Source: Kiritimatiellia bacterium (GTDB lineage Bacteria > Verrucomicrobiota > Kiritimatiellia > RFP12 > UBA1067). Taken from it: a stretch of 6,797 bases of DNA. The notes under the pieces are model-generated. The model saw only the letters and a list, made by a program, of their open reading frames with translations, was not told the origin of the DNA and did not search any database. This document shows, one piece after another, positions 1 to 6,554 of the stretch. Made by a program: the position numbers and the translations under genes. Within the stretch, counting starts at the first letter, position 1, and each line of letters starts with the position of its first letter. The stretch is taken from contig JAFUDL010000398.1 of assembly GCA_017459225.1 (NCBI GenBank), positions 1 through 6,797 of the forward strand. The letters run 5' to 3'.

Positions 1-301
1 CGTGCGTGTCGATCGAGTACTTCAGCGCCTCGCGCGACATCGGCACCTCGGCCACGCCCTTCGCGGCGAGCGCCGCCCTGTGGCGCGCCTCGCGCGCCTT
101 CGCGCGGCTCTGGATGCGCATTCCCTCGAGCGCAAGCGACACTCCCTCCGCAAAGGCCGCAGGGTCGAACTTCAGCCTCGCGATCGACGCGCCGGATTCA
201 ATTGACGGGAAGAGCGTAGCCCCCGCCATCAGGCTGACAACAGCCACGCGCCTAAACGCACGTGACGCCGAGAATGCGTCAAGGCATTGCATCTTCGACA
301 T
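1..301 (-). CDS. Unrecognised, probably exported protein (5' part only; runs off the left edge)
   Basis: An open frame of 100 codons starts at an ATG with its first base at 301 and continues without a stop past base 1, so only the N-terminus is visible. It begins MSKMQCLDAF. It has a basic stretch (about residues 15-18, FRRV) followed by a hydrophobic segment at about 18-31, which looks like a Sec signal peptide or signal anchor. After that comes a charged, Arg/Ala/Glu-rich, probably helical stretch at about 61-85. Codons are strongly G/C-ending, like the neighbouring genes, which supports real coding. The start lies 17 bases after the transporter stop, so it is very likely in the same transcript. 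The next in-frame ATG, at 292, is an alternative start: GGAAGA lies 9 bases before it but directly abuts the ATG at 301. I do not recognise the family, and the catalytic or binding part, if any, is outside the window. Confidence 0.72.
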   Translation of the reverse strand, partial: MSKMQCLDAFSASRAFRRVAVVSLMAGATLFPSIESGASIARLKFDPAAFAEGVSLALEGMRIQSRAKAREARHRAALAAKGVAEVPMSREALKYSIDTH

Positions 302-318
302 TCTTCCGATCCCCGCGG

Positions 319-1692
319 CTACGGACGCTTCCGCCACACGGAGAGAGCGCACAGCATCGAGAGAAGCGCCATGCCTATCCAGAATATCGCTATGTAGTCG
401 AGCGTGTACCCGTTCGCGAAAGTGTGCGAGATGAGCGTGGGCTTTCCGGTGACGGCGTCCTTTGTCACGAAGTAGCCCGAGACTATGCTCTGCAGGCCGG
501 CGCCGATGTAGTTGCCGAGGCCCGCGATGCCGAGCGCCGCGCCAGCTGCGATTCGCGGCACGAGATCAACTGCCATCAGACCGCCGAGGAAGGTGAGAAG
601 TATGCCCACGGCAAGGCCGAAGAGAACCATCGCCGTCACGTCCACCCACATGTGCTGGCCAGGAACGAGCATCATCAGCGAGAGGCCGGTGACGTTCATG
701 AGACCTGCTATGAGGGCGAGCTCGTTGCGGCTGCCCTTGAAGAAGCGGTCGGAGATTATCCCGGAGAGGAACGACGACACAGCGCCCACGATGGAGTTGA
801 GCGTGATGATCGACGCCGCCGTCGTGTTGGGATAGCCCTTCTTCACCTCGAGGAAGAAGATGCCCCAGTCGATGATGGCGTAGCGGCTTGCGGCGAAGAG
901 TCCGCCGGAGATGGCGATCATCCACACGGCCCAGTTCGTGAAGGCGAGGCGCTGGCCCTTCTTCACGTCGCCCGCTGCGGCCTTCTCGCTGGCGTCCACT
1001 GGCTCGTTCTTCCATGTGGCCACGGACGGAAGACCCTCGCTCTCGGGAGAGTCCTTGAAGAACATCGCGATGAGGCCTATGCCAACAAAGCCGCAGAACG
1101 CCGCTCCCCAGAAACCCGAGCGCCATCCCCAGTCCACGCCGCATGTCTTGGCCACGCTGACCATCACCACGCTTGTGAGCACATAGGCTATCGCCTCGCC
1201 CAGATTGTTGGAGCAGCTCCAGATTCCGTAGAACGTGCCGCGCTCCTTCTTCGCAAACCAGCGCGACAGCGACACCACGCAGCACGGCGCGCCGCTTGCC
1301 TGCGCGAATCCGTTCACGAACCACACCCCGATCAGCACCACCGCCGGCATCTGGAAGCCTACCAGCATGTTGGCGAATGCGGTGATGAAAAGCCCGAATC
1401 CAACAAAGCGCTTCACGTTGGCGTGGTCCGCGAGGAAACCGTTGACCACCTTACCTATCGCGTATGCCCAGAGCATCGCCGCGCCGACGTACCCTAACTC
1501 CTGGGCGGAGTATATGTTCTGCTCTATGAGCGTCGTCTTCGTGGCCGAGAACGCGAGGCGGCACACGTAGAAGAGCGCGTACACCACGAGCATCACGGCC
1601 ACCTGGCGGTAGCGCATGAAGGTGAAGCGGCGGTCGACCTCGCTGGGAGGGAGCGTCACGGGACGGGGCGGCAATGGTGCAAAGAAGTTCAT
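319..1692 (-). CDS. MFS transporter, organophosphate:phosphate antiporter (GlpT/UhpT-like) family
   Basis: A 457-residue inner-membrane protein with about twelve hydrophobic segments and a hydrophilic central loop (about 213-247), the usual size and layout for this family. It aligns well by eye with E. coli GlpT. The N-terminal LPPSEVDRRF...RYR corresponds to LPAAEID...LRW, which supports the start at 1692. ERGTFYGIW follows TM4, and DSPESEGLP and IIDWGIFFL match GlpT DTPQSCGLP and ILDWSPTYL. Arg45 and Arg270 correspond to the two phosphate-binding arginines of GlpT (R45, R269). The GlpT histidine in CAHN is replaced: here the motif is CSNN, with Asn162 at that position. The protein therefore probably moves an anionic, perhaps phosphorylated, solute in exchange for phosphate, but the substrate cannot be named and need not be glycerol-3-phosphate. 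It lies 73 bases after the beta-mannosidase and 17 bases before the next gene, and has its own candidate promoter. UhpC-like sensing is a less likely alternative. Confidence 0.9.
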   Translation of the reverse strand: MNFFAPLPPRPVTLPPSEVDRRFTFMRYRQVAVMLVVYALFYVCRLAFSATKTTLIEQNIYSAQELGYVGAAMLWAYAIGKVVNGFLADHANVKRFVGFGLFITAFANMLVGFQMPAVVLIGVWFVNGFAQASGAPCCVVSLSRWFAKKERGTFYGIWSCSNNLGEAIAYVLTSVVMVSVAKTCGVDWGWRSGFWGAAFCGFVGIGLIAMFFKDSPESEGLPSVATWKNEPVDASEKAAAGDVKKGQRLAFTNWAVWMIAISGGLFAASRYAIIDWGIFFLEVKKGYPNTTAASIITLNSIVGAVSSFLSGIISDRFFKGSRNELALIAGLMNVTGLSLMMLVPGQHMWVDVTAMVLFGLAVGILLTFLGGLMAVDLVPRIAAGAALGIAGLGNYIGAGLQSIVSGYFVTKDAVTGKPTLISHTFANGYTLDYIAIFWIGMALLSMLCALSVWRKRP

Positions 1693-1699
1693 GCGCTCT

Positions 1700-1728
1700 A
1701 TTTTACCACAATCGCCCCAACGTGTGAA
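1700..1728 (-). promoter_or_regulatory. Candidate sigma70-type promoter with extended -10 for the transporter gene
   Basis: On the minus strand TTCACA (1723-1728, five of six matches to TTGACA) is followed by a 17-base spacer and TAAAAT (1700-1705, five of six matches to TATAAT). TGG precedes the -10, giving an extended -10. Only seven bases (AGAGCGC) separate the -10 from the transporter ATG at 1692, so transcription would start at or within a base or two of the start codon. The rest of the 73-base gap (1693-1765) shows no hairpin followed by a T run, so read-through from the upstream beta-mannosidase gene is also possible. Confidence 0.45.
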
Positions 1729-1765
1729 GAGCGACGTCTCTGCCGCTTTGTCAGCGCGAGGGCTG

Positions 1766-4159
1766 CTACTCGTGGCGCCAGAGGACTGTGTCCTTCATCC
1801 ACTCCTTCACCTCGGCCCACTTGAACGGAGGCTGGCCGTAGAGGAAGTGGTTGCGATGCTTCTCGCCGTCCGCCGAATACTCGATCTCGATCAGGCCCTG
1901 CCCGGAGAACGGAATCGTGCCAAGCTGCGTCTTGGAGTTGGCGGCCACCTCATAGTCGCGGTCCAGCAGCACTTTGCCGGACGCCTTGTCGCGGTACGTG
2001 GCGTGTCCCTTCACCGGGTGGCGGCGGTCGTTCACCGCCCATGCGACATGGTCGTCGCCCAACATCGCCAGCTGGTCGTGCTGCACAGACTTGAGCACAT
2101 AGTAGGCCGGCTTCTTGCCGCCGTAGTAGTCAACGACGGCATCGGATATCTGCGGCCAGCCGTCGCGCACGTTCCACCAGATGAGGCCGTTGAAGCGCGT
2201 GAACTTGCGCGAGCGGAACATCTCGCAGAACGTCTTCATCGCCTCGGCCTGCACCGTCTGCGACTGCTCAACGAAAGTCTCGAGGTCGCGCGCCACGCTG
2301 CCGAACATTATCTTCGTCTGGTTGGTCATGAGGTTGTTGCGCGTAGCATGGCGCATCGCGCCGGGCGTGATCGAGGCGTTGGCGGCCTTGAGCTGCCACT
2401 CGTCGTTCCAGTGGAAGTCGCGGTGCGGATCCTCGCCCGTGATCTCCTTCCACGGATAGACGCATCCCGGCGTCATCATCTTCTTCAGCGACTCGACGTT
2501 CGGGCAGCCGTGGTAGCCCATCTCGCTCGCAAACCAGCAGGGGCTGTTCGTGTAGTACGGCTCCTGGTAGTAGGCGCGCGCGCCCCAGAGAGGGTCCTCG
2601 CTCGGACGCGCCCTGCCGGCCACCACGGCGGGCGAATAATACGGCGACGACGGCAGGTAGGGCCGCGTGAGGTCGTGCTCGAATAGCACGTCTGGAATCG
2701 TGCGTCGCGAATTGCGGTCCATGTTCGGGTCTCGTGCGAGCTTGTGGCCCACGAACCAGGTGAACGCGCCGTCGTTCTCGTTGTTGCCGCTCCAGAGCGC
2801 GATGGACGGGTGGTTGCGGTGACGGATCACGATCGACAGCACCTCTTCGCGCGTCGCGCGGGCGTAGTCGTCGTCCTGCGGGAACACGCCGCAGCCGGTC
2901 ATGAAGTCCTGCCACACCATCACGCCGTTCGCATCGCACCAGTCGAAGAACTCATCCGGCTCGTACACTCCCCCTCCCCACACGCGCACCATGTTGCAGT
3001 TGAGGTCGGCCCACATCTCGAGCGTGGGGATGAGGTGACGCATGTCGCGTCCGTGGAAGCTGTCGAGCGGCACCCAGTTGGAGCCGCGAATGTAGATGGG
3101 CTCGCCGTTGACCTTGAAGAGGAACTGTCCGGGGCGGTCAGGTCCGTACACGTCGTCGCGCACGAGCTCTATCGTGCGCACGCCTATCTTCCGCGCGTCG
3201 CGCGCAAGCACCGCGCCGTCCGGACCTACGATCTCGGCAACCGCGTCGTAGAGCGCCGCCTCGCCGCTACCGCGCGGCCACCAGAGATCGGCGTTGAAGA
3301 GCGTGAAGTCGACGATCGGATGGTACGAGACCACGGGGATCTCCGCCTTCGCGCACTCCTTGCCGCCGCGCGAGAGCGTGCAGCGCAGGCGCGAATTGTC
3401 GAGAACCGAGAACGGCGCCTCGAGGCGCGAGCGGAACTTGAAGTCGGCGCGGCGGTTCGCCACGTCAAGGTTTTTGATCATCCACACGCATTCGCGCAGA
3501 CGCACGGGAGGCTCGACTTCCAGCGACACGCTCCGCCACAGGCCCTGCACGAAGACGCGCGGAAAGATGTCCCATCCGCCCATGTGCGCCGCCTTGCGGT
3601 AGCGTTCGCCGTCCGCGCCAGGTTCGCCCGCGCCGCCCATCTCGCCAACGGTCGCAAACTGCGCGTCAAGGAGCACTGGGCGCAGCAGCACCTGCACGGT
3701 GTTCTCACCCTTCTTCAGGCGGTGCGTCACGTCGAAGCGGCGTTCGATCAGCATGTTCGCCGATTCGCCGATCTTCTCGCCGTTGAGGAAGATGTCCGCC
3801 AGCGTGTCGATTCCGCCGAAGACGAGCACGGCGCGCGCGCCGCTTGCCACGTCCACCGCCGGCGCTTCGAACTTCTTCGTGTAGAGCCACTGGAAGCATT
3901 CGTACGGACGCAGCTTCAGCACGTTGAGGCCGATCTCCATCGGCGGAAGAATGCCCGCGTTCACGAGGTCGAGCTCGCAGTTGCCCGGCACGGTCGCCTT
4001 CACGGTCTTGAACGGCACCGCAAGAGGCAGCGTGCGCACCGCGCCTGCGTCAGGCTGCGGGAAGTAGTCGAGCGTCCATTCGCCGTCGAGCGACACAGAG
4101 GACGCGGCCATCGCGCCCATCACGAGCGCGCACGCGGCGCCTGCCAGCAGCTTCTTCAT
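1766..4159 (-). CDS. Secreted GH2 beta-mannosidase-like glycoside hydrolase
   Basis: A 797-residue enzyme that should release beta-linked mannose from the non-reducing ends of mannosides outside the cytoplasm by retaining hydrolysis. Residues 1-18 are a Sec signal peptide (MKKLLAGAAC..., AMA at 16-18). A jelly-roll sugar-binding domain starts at SLDGEWTL (23-30) and includes VPGNCELDL (58-66). An Ig-like domain covers roughly 220-335, ending after LWWPRGSGEAALY (292-304). The TIM barrel follows, with NMVRVWGGGVYEPDEFFDW (389-407) and GVMVWQDFM (412-420). Glu461 in WSGNNEND is the expected acid/base; GNNE is typical of beta-mannosidases rather than beta-galactosidases. Glu546 in ASEMGYHG is the expected nucleophile, and WWNVRDGWP (661-669) is the late barrel motif. 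The C-terminal region (about 690-797) is a short beta-sandwich. Full length is typical or slightly short for the family. The frame stays open upstream as far as about 4987, but the signal peptide, the AAGGAG site and the overlap with the cytochrome stop fix the start at 4159. Other beta-mannosyl or related substrates cannot be excluded. Confidence 0.93.
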   Translation of the reverse strand: MKKLLAGAACALVMGAMAASSVSLDGEWTLDYFPQPDAGAVRTLPLAVPFKTVKATVPGNCELDLVNAGILPPMEIGLNVLKLRPYECFQWLYTKKFEAPAVDVASGARAVLVFGGIDTLADIFLNGEKIGESANMLIERRFDVTHRLKKGENTVQVLLRPVLLDAQFATVGEMGGAGEPGADGERYRKAAHMGGWDIFPRVFVQGLWRSVSLEVEPPVRLRECVWMIKNLDVANRRADFKFRSRLEAPFSVLDNSRLRCTLSRGGKECAKAEIPVVSYHPIVDFTLFNADLWWPRGSGEAALYDAVAEIVGPDGAVLARDARKIGVRTIELVRDDVYGPDRPGQFLFKVNGEPIYIRGSNWVPLDSFHGRDMRHLIPTLEMWADLNCNMVRVWGGGVYEPDEFFDWCDANGVMVWQDFMTGCGVFPQDDDYARATREEVLSIVIRHRNHPSIALWSGNNENDGAFTWFVGHKLARDPNMDRNSRRTIPDVLFEHDLTRPYLPSSPYYSPAVVAGRARPSEDPLWGARAYYQEPYYTNSPCWFASEMGYHGCPNVESLKKMMTPGCVYPWKEITGEDPHRDFHWNDEWQLKAANASITPGAMRHATRNNLMTNQTKIMFGSVARDLETFVEQSQTVQAEAMKTFCEMFRSRKFTRFNGLIWWNVRDGWPQISDAVVDYYGGKKPAYYVLKSVQHDQLAMLGDDHVAWAVNDRRHPVKGHATYRDKASGKVLLDRDYEVAANSKTQLGTIPFSGQGLIEIEYSADGEKHRNHFLYGQPPFKWAEVKEWMKDTVLWRHE

Positions 4160-6360
4160 TTTTGAACTCCTTTGGAAGCGGCTTTCTGATGTTCGATGTA
4201 AGCCGCAATGTTCGCGCTCTCCTCGCGCCGCCATACGTCGCGCAGTTTCCGCACGCGCAGATACACAGCCTCGTCGTCGGCCATCATGCCCTCGGTCCAT
4301 GTGCCGGAATGCGGCACGGCAAGGTCGATCCAACAGGCAATCTTGTCCATCTCCTCCTGCGTCATCTTCACGCCGTGATGTCCCTTCGCGAGCATCTTGA
4401 CGAGCGGACTGCGCGACGAGCCATGTGAATACGGCGGGATCGGCGTGGGCACGGACCACCGCCCGATCCAGTTCACGTAGCGGGAATGCTCGTCGATGGT
4501 GCCGGTCACCTGGCTCGTGTCGTTTGCCGGACGCGCCGCGCGGCCCGTGGAGACGAGCGAGTTGTACGACTTGTTCCAGAGTTTCCGCGCCTTCTCGTCC
4601 CAGACCGGCGTGGCGCGCAGGTCGGGCGCGGGCGCGTCGACGCCGCTGTGGCACTTCACGCACTTGGCGTCCAGGATCGGCTGGATCGTCTTCGGGAAGC
4701 TGAAGCCGCGTCCCGAGACGTCGTAGAACGGCTGCAGCTTCGCCACGCCCTTCTGCAGGGCAAGGGTGTTCGCCTTTGCGGACGCGGCGGAGCTGTCGTA
4801 CGCATGGCAGCCGACGCAGCTGAACGTCTCGCCCGGCATGAGCGTGGACCACGACCGCATCGTCTGCACCACGTGTCCGTTCCCGTCGATGGCCTGGAAG
4901 TAGACCGGCGTGCGCGCCGGCACCTCGAACGCCGCCGAACCGTCCTCGTGGACAGGCGTCTCGCCCAGCACCACCTTCACGTCCCACGCCGCGAGATCGC
5001 TGATCGCCGACGGGCCGTGCTTGCGCCCGATGTCCGTGGCCATGAAGTCAAGCGCCACCACGCGCAGCTTCTTCACCGTGCCGCGCGCAACGCCCTTCAG
5101 CCCCGGCCCGGAGTAGATGTCCTTCACCGTGAACGTCCCGTTCGTCTTGCTCCAGTCGATCGGATAGCCCACCTGCGGCGGCTTTGGACGCGGCACAAGC
5201 GGAACCGGCTGGTTGCATGACACCGTGGGATCCTGCGCCAGCAGCACGCGCTCGCCCTTCCTGTTCATGAAGTAGATGCCGAAGTGTTTCGCGCCGTTGG
5301 GACGGAACGTGACGATGTAGTTGTTCTCGTCCAGCGGATACGGATACTGCCACTGGTCGCCCTTCTGCCCGTACTGGTCGATGCGGATTGACCCCTTCGG
5401 CTTCTCCTCCGGCGCCACGAGCGTCACGCCTACCGTCTCCTCGCGTCCGAGAGAGGGATCGATGATCGCGAGCTTGCCCTTCTGCGGCGTGTGGTGTCCC
5501 GAAAGGATGGCCAGCACCTTCTGCGTGCCGGGAATGCCGCGCGCGTGGAGGATGGACGTGGGAAAATACGAGGTGTTGCCGTAGAACTCCTGCTGGTGGG
5601 CGCCGTTCGGGTGCATCTGGAAGAGCGGCTGCGGGTAGATCTGGCCGCGGTCGTTGTATTCCCAGCGCGTGTACGTGACGGCGCCGCTGCCCGGATGCAC
5701 CTGCGGGTAGTTGCTGTGCACCTGGTCGAAGCCGATACGGCGCATGAACTTGCCGTCGCCGTCCATCAGGAACATGTTGCACGCGCTCACGTGCCAGCAG
5801 TCCACGTTCTGGAAGCAGCGCGTCGAGCTGAACATGATGTTGCCGTCCGGAAGATAGATTCCCTCGTAGTCGGCCACGCCCTTTCCGAACGTCAGCTGAC
5901 GCACGGCGCGTGTCGCCACGTCCATTTCGTAGAGATGGTAGTCGTCGTCGTGGGCGGACTTCTTCCACGCGAAGAGGATGCGCTTGCCGTCGTACGAAAC
6001 GTCCGGGTCGCGTATCACGCCGTTGTCGTCGTGGATCAGCGTCGTCTCCCAGACGTTCAGCCCTTCGTCCAGCGACAGCATGCACAGGCTGGAGCCGGGC
6101 TTGAAGTTGAACTCCTTCTTCACGCCGCCGGGGTTGAGGACGTCCTCGTCGCTCACGGCGTCGGTGTAGGCGTAGTGCGAGCCGCCCATGTCGAAGTGCT
6201 TGGTGAACACCACGCGGTGCAGCTTCTCGCGGAACGGACCCAGCAGCCGCTCGCGTTCGCCGGCGCGCGCCGAAAGGCATAGTGCACATGCGAATGCCGC
6301 CATCATGCCACAGAGCAGAAACCCACGCCTCGACCTACATTGCCTTTTGCCGATGTGCAT
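4156..6360 (-). CDS. HzsA-related secreted diheme cytochrome c with PD40-type beta-propeller
   Basis: With the ATG at 6360 this is a 734-residue exported protein. Residues 1-33 form a signal peptide with SRRGFLL (10-16), which fits the twin-arginine pattern, then a hydrophobic core and an ARAGE cleavage region. About 48-400 carries repeated beta-propeller blades of the TolB/PD40 kind, such as DPDVSYDGKRILFAW (118-132), LPDGNIMFSSTR (170-181) and VHPGSGAVTYTRWEYND (221-237). Two c-type heme sites follow: CVGCH at 515-519, in the MPGETFSCVGCH context, and CVKCH at 567-571, after FPKTIQPILDAK. This order resembles the alpha subunit of hydrazine synthase and its many relatives in PVC bacteria. 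Nothing indicates anammox here: no beta or gamma subunit or other anammox gene is visible. The likely role is a periplasmic redox or ligand-binding protein; reaction and partners are unknown. It overlaps the beta-mannosidase by four bases. The start is uncertain: in-frame ATGs at 6387 and 6399 and a TTG at 6465 are alternatives, and no good Shine-Dalgarno precedes 6360. Confidence 0.85.
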   Translation of the reverse strand: MHIGKRQCRSRRGFLLCGMMAAFACALCLSARAGERERLLGPFREKLHRVVFTKHFDMGGSHYAYTDAVSDEDVLNPGGVKKEFNFKPGSSLCMLSLDEGLNVWETTLIHDDNGVIRDPDVSYDGKRILFAWKKSAHDDDYHLYEMDVATRAVRQLTFGKGVADYEGIYLPDGNIMFSSTRCFQNVDCWHVSACNMFLMDGDGKFMRRIGFDQVHSNYPQVHPGSGAVTYTRWEYNDRGQIYPQPLFQMHPNGAHQQEFYGNTSYFPTSILHARGIPGTQKVLAILSGHHTPQKGKLAIIDPSLGREETVGVTLVAPEEKPKGSIRIDQYGQKGDQWQYPYPLDENNYIVTFRPNGAKHFGIYFMNRKGERVLLAQDPTVSCNQPVPLVPRPKPPQVGYPIDWSKTNGTFTVKDIYSGPGLKGVARGTVKKLRVVALDFMATDIGRKHGPSAISDLAAWDVKVVLGETPVHEDGSAAFEVPARTPVYFQAIDGNGHVVQTMRSWSTLMPGETFSCVGCHAYDSSAASAKANTLALQKGVAKLQPFYDVSGRGFSFPKTIQPILDAKCVKCHSGVDAPAPDLRATPVWDEKARKLWNKSYNSLVSTGRAARPANDTSQVTGTIDEHSRYVNWIGRWSVPTPIPPYSHGSSRSPLVKMLAKGHHGVKMTQEEMDKIACWIDLAVPHSGTWTEGMMADDEAVYLRVRKLRDVWRREESANIAAYIEHQKAASKGVQK
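4167..4172 (-). promoter_or_regulatory. Strong Shine-Dalgarno for the beta-mannosidase, inside the cytochrome gene
   Basis: The minus strand reads AAGGAG here, followed by a seven-base spacer and the ATG at 4159. It lies within the last codons of the upstream cytochrome gene (Gly-Val-Gln-Lys-stop), whose TGA (4158-4156) overlaps the ATG as ATGA. This decides the beta-mannosidase start against the longer open frame and is the usual arrangement for translational coupling. It is the best ribosome binding site seen in the window. Confidence 0.9.
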
Positions 6361-6401
6361 ATAACTCAATGTATATTGCAGACCCATCTTCCTCGCCATT
6401 C

Positions 6402-6434
6402 GCGGGCCAAGCCACACGGCTTGACGGAACCCGC
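6402..6434 (-). other. GC-rich two-part stem-loop in the leader of the cytochrome-mannosidase operon
   Basis: On the minus strand CAAGCC-GTGT-GGCTTG (6423-6408) makes a perfect six-pair hairpin with a four-base loop. It is enclosed by a second five-pair stem, GCGGG (6434-6430) with CCCGC (6406-6402), across an internal loop of six bases on one side and one on the other. It lies between the proposed promoter and the cytochrome start. No T run follows, so it is not a standard terminator. It could stabilise the message, mask a start region, or be chance in GC-rich DNA. Confidence 0.4.
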
Positions 6435-6472
6435 AGAAACGTCCCTGCCTAGATGAAAGGTCCAACGCGATT

Positions 6473-6501
6473 ATTATGCCAAATCCTCACGCCCCGCGCA
6501 A
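6473..6501 (-). promoter_or_regulatory. Candidate sigma70-type promoter for the cytochrome-mannosidase operon
   Basis: The minus strand has TTGCGC (6496-6501), a 17-base spacer and CATAAT (6473-6478, five of six matches to TATAAT). The -35 matches only at its first three positions. Transcription would begin near 6466, giving a leader of roughly 105 bases before the ATG at 6360 that contains the hairpin at 6402-6434. This also argues against a start at the TTG at 6465, which would leave essentially no leader. The site lies 54 bases or more past the transposase stop, so it could belong to the IS end or to the native DNA beside it. Confidence 0.4.
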
Positions 6502-6554
6502 GCCTTCCATTTTTCAAAACTTCGAAACGGGTGCGAACAATTTTTGTCCCGCGC

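Noticed and set aside
262..1497. Long plus-strand open frame of 411 codons opposite the transporter.
   Set aside because: It is an antisense shadow in GC-rich DNA, rich in His, Arg, Glu and Ala with no recognisable domain, while the minus strand encodes a clear full-length MFS protein.
1693..1765. Possible terminator between the beta-mannosidase and transporter genes.
   Set aside because: Only a four-pair CAGC/GCTG stem is visible and no T run follows, so an intrinsic terminator is not supported.
2744..4165. Plus-strand open frame of 473 codons opposite the beta-mannosidase.
   Set aside because: It has the same shadow composition (His/Arg/Val/Glu-rich) and covers the region of a strongly supported GH2 gene; it lacks a convincing start or any domain.
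4160..4987. Apparent long N-terminal extension of the beta-mannosidase, open in frame to about 4987.
   Set aside because: It lies wholly inside the cytochrome gene on the same strand in another frame and is a low-complexity Arg/Gly/Ala sequence. The signal peptide, AAGGAG site and ATGA overlap place the start at 4159.
4486..6282. Plus-strand open frames (about 4486-5220 and 5491-6282) opposite the cytochrome.
   Set aside because: They mirror the codon bias of the minus-strand gene, show no motifs, and have no ribosome binding site that stands out.
4156..6360. Reading the propeller cytochrome as a true hydrazine synthase alpha subunit and hence an anammox organism.
   Set aside because: Only the fold and heme pattern agree. 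No other hydrazine synthase subunit or anammox gene is present, and the neighbour is a glycosidase. HzsA-related proteins are widespread outside anammox bacteria.
6370..6398. A second possible promoter close to the cytochrome start (TATACA at 6370-6375 with TGGCGA 17 bases upstream).
   Set aside because: The -35 matches poorly (three of six, scattered) and the start would fall within a few bases of the ATG at 6360; the site at 6473-6501 has a better -10 and a sensible leader length.
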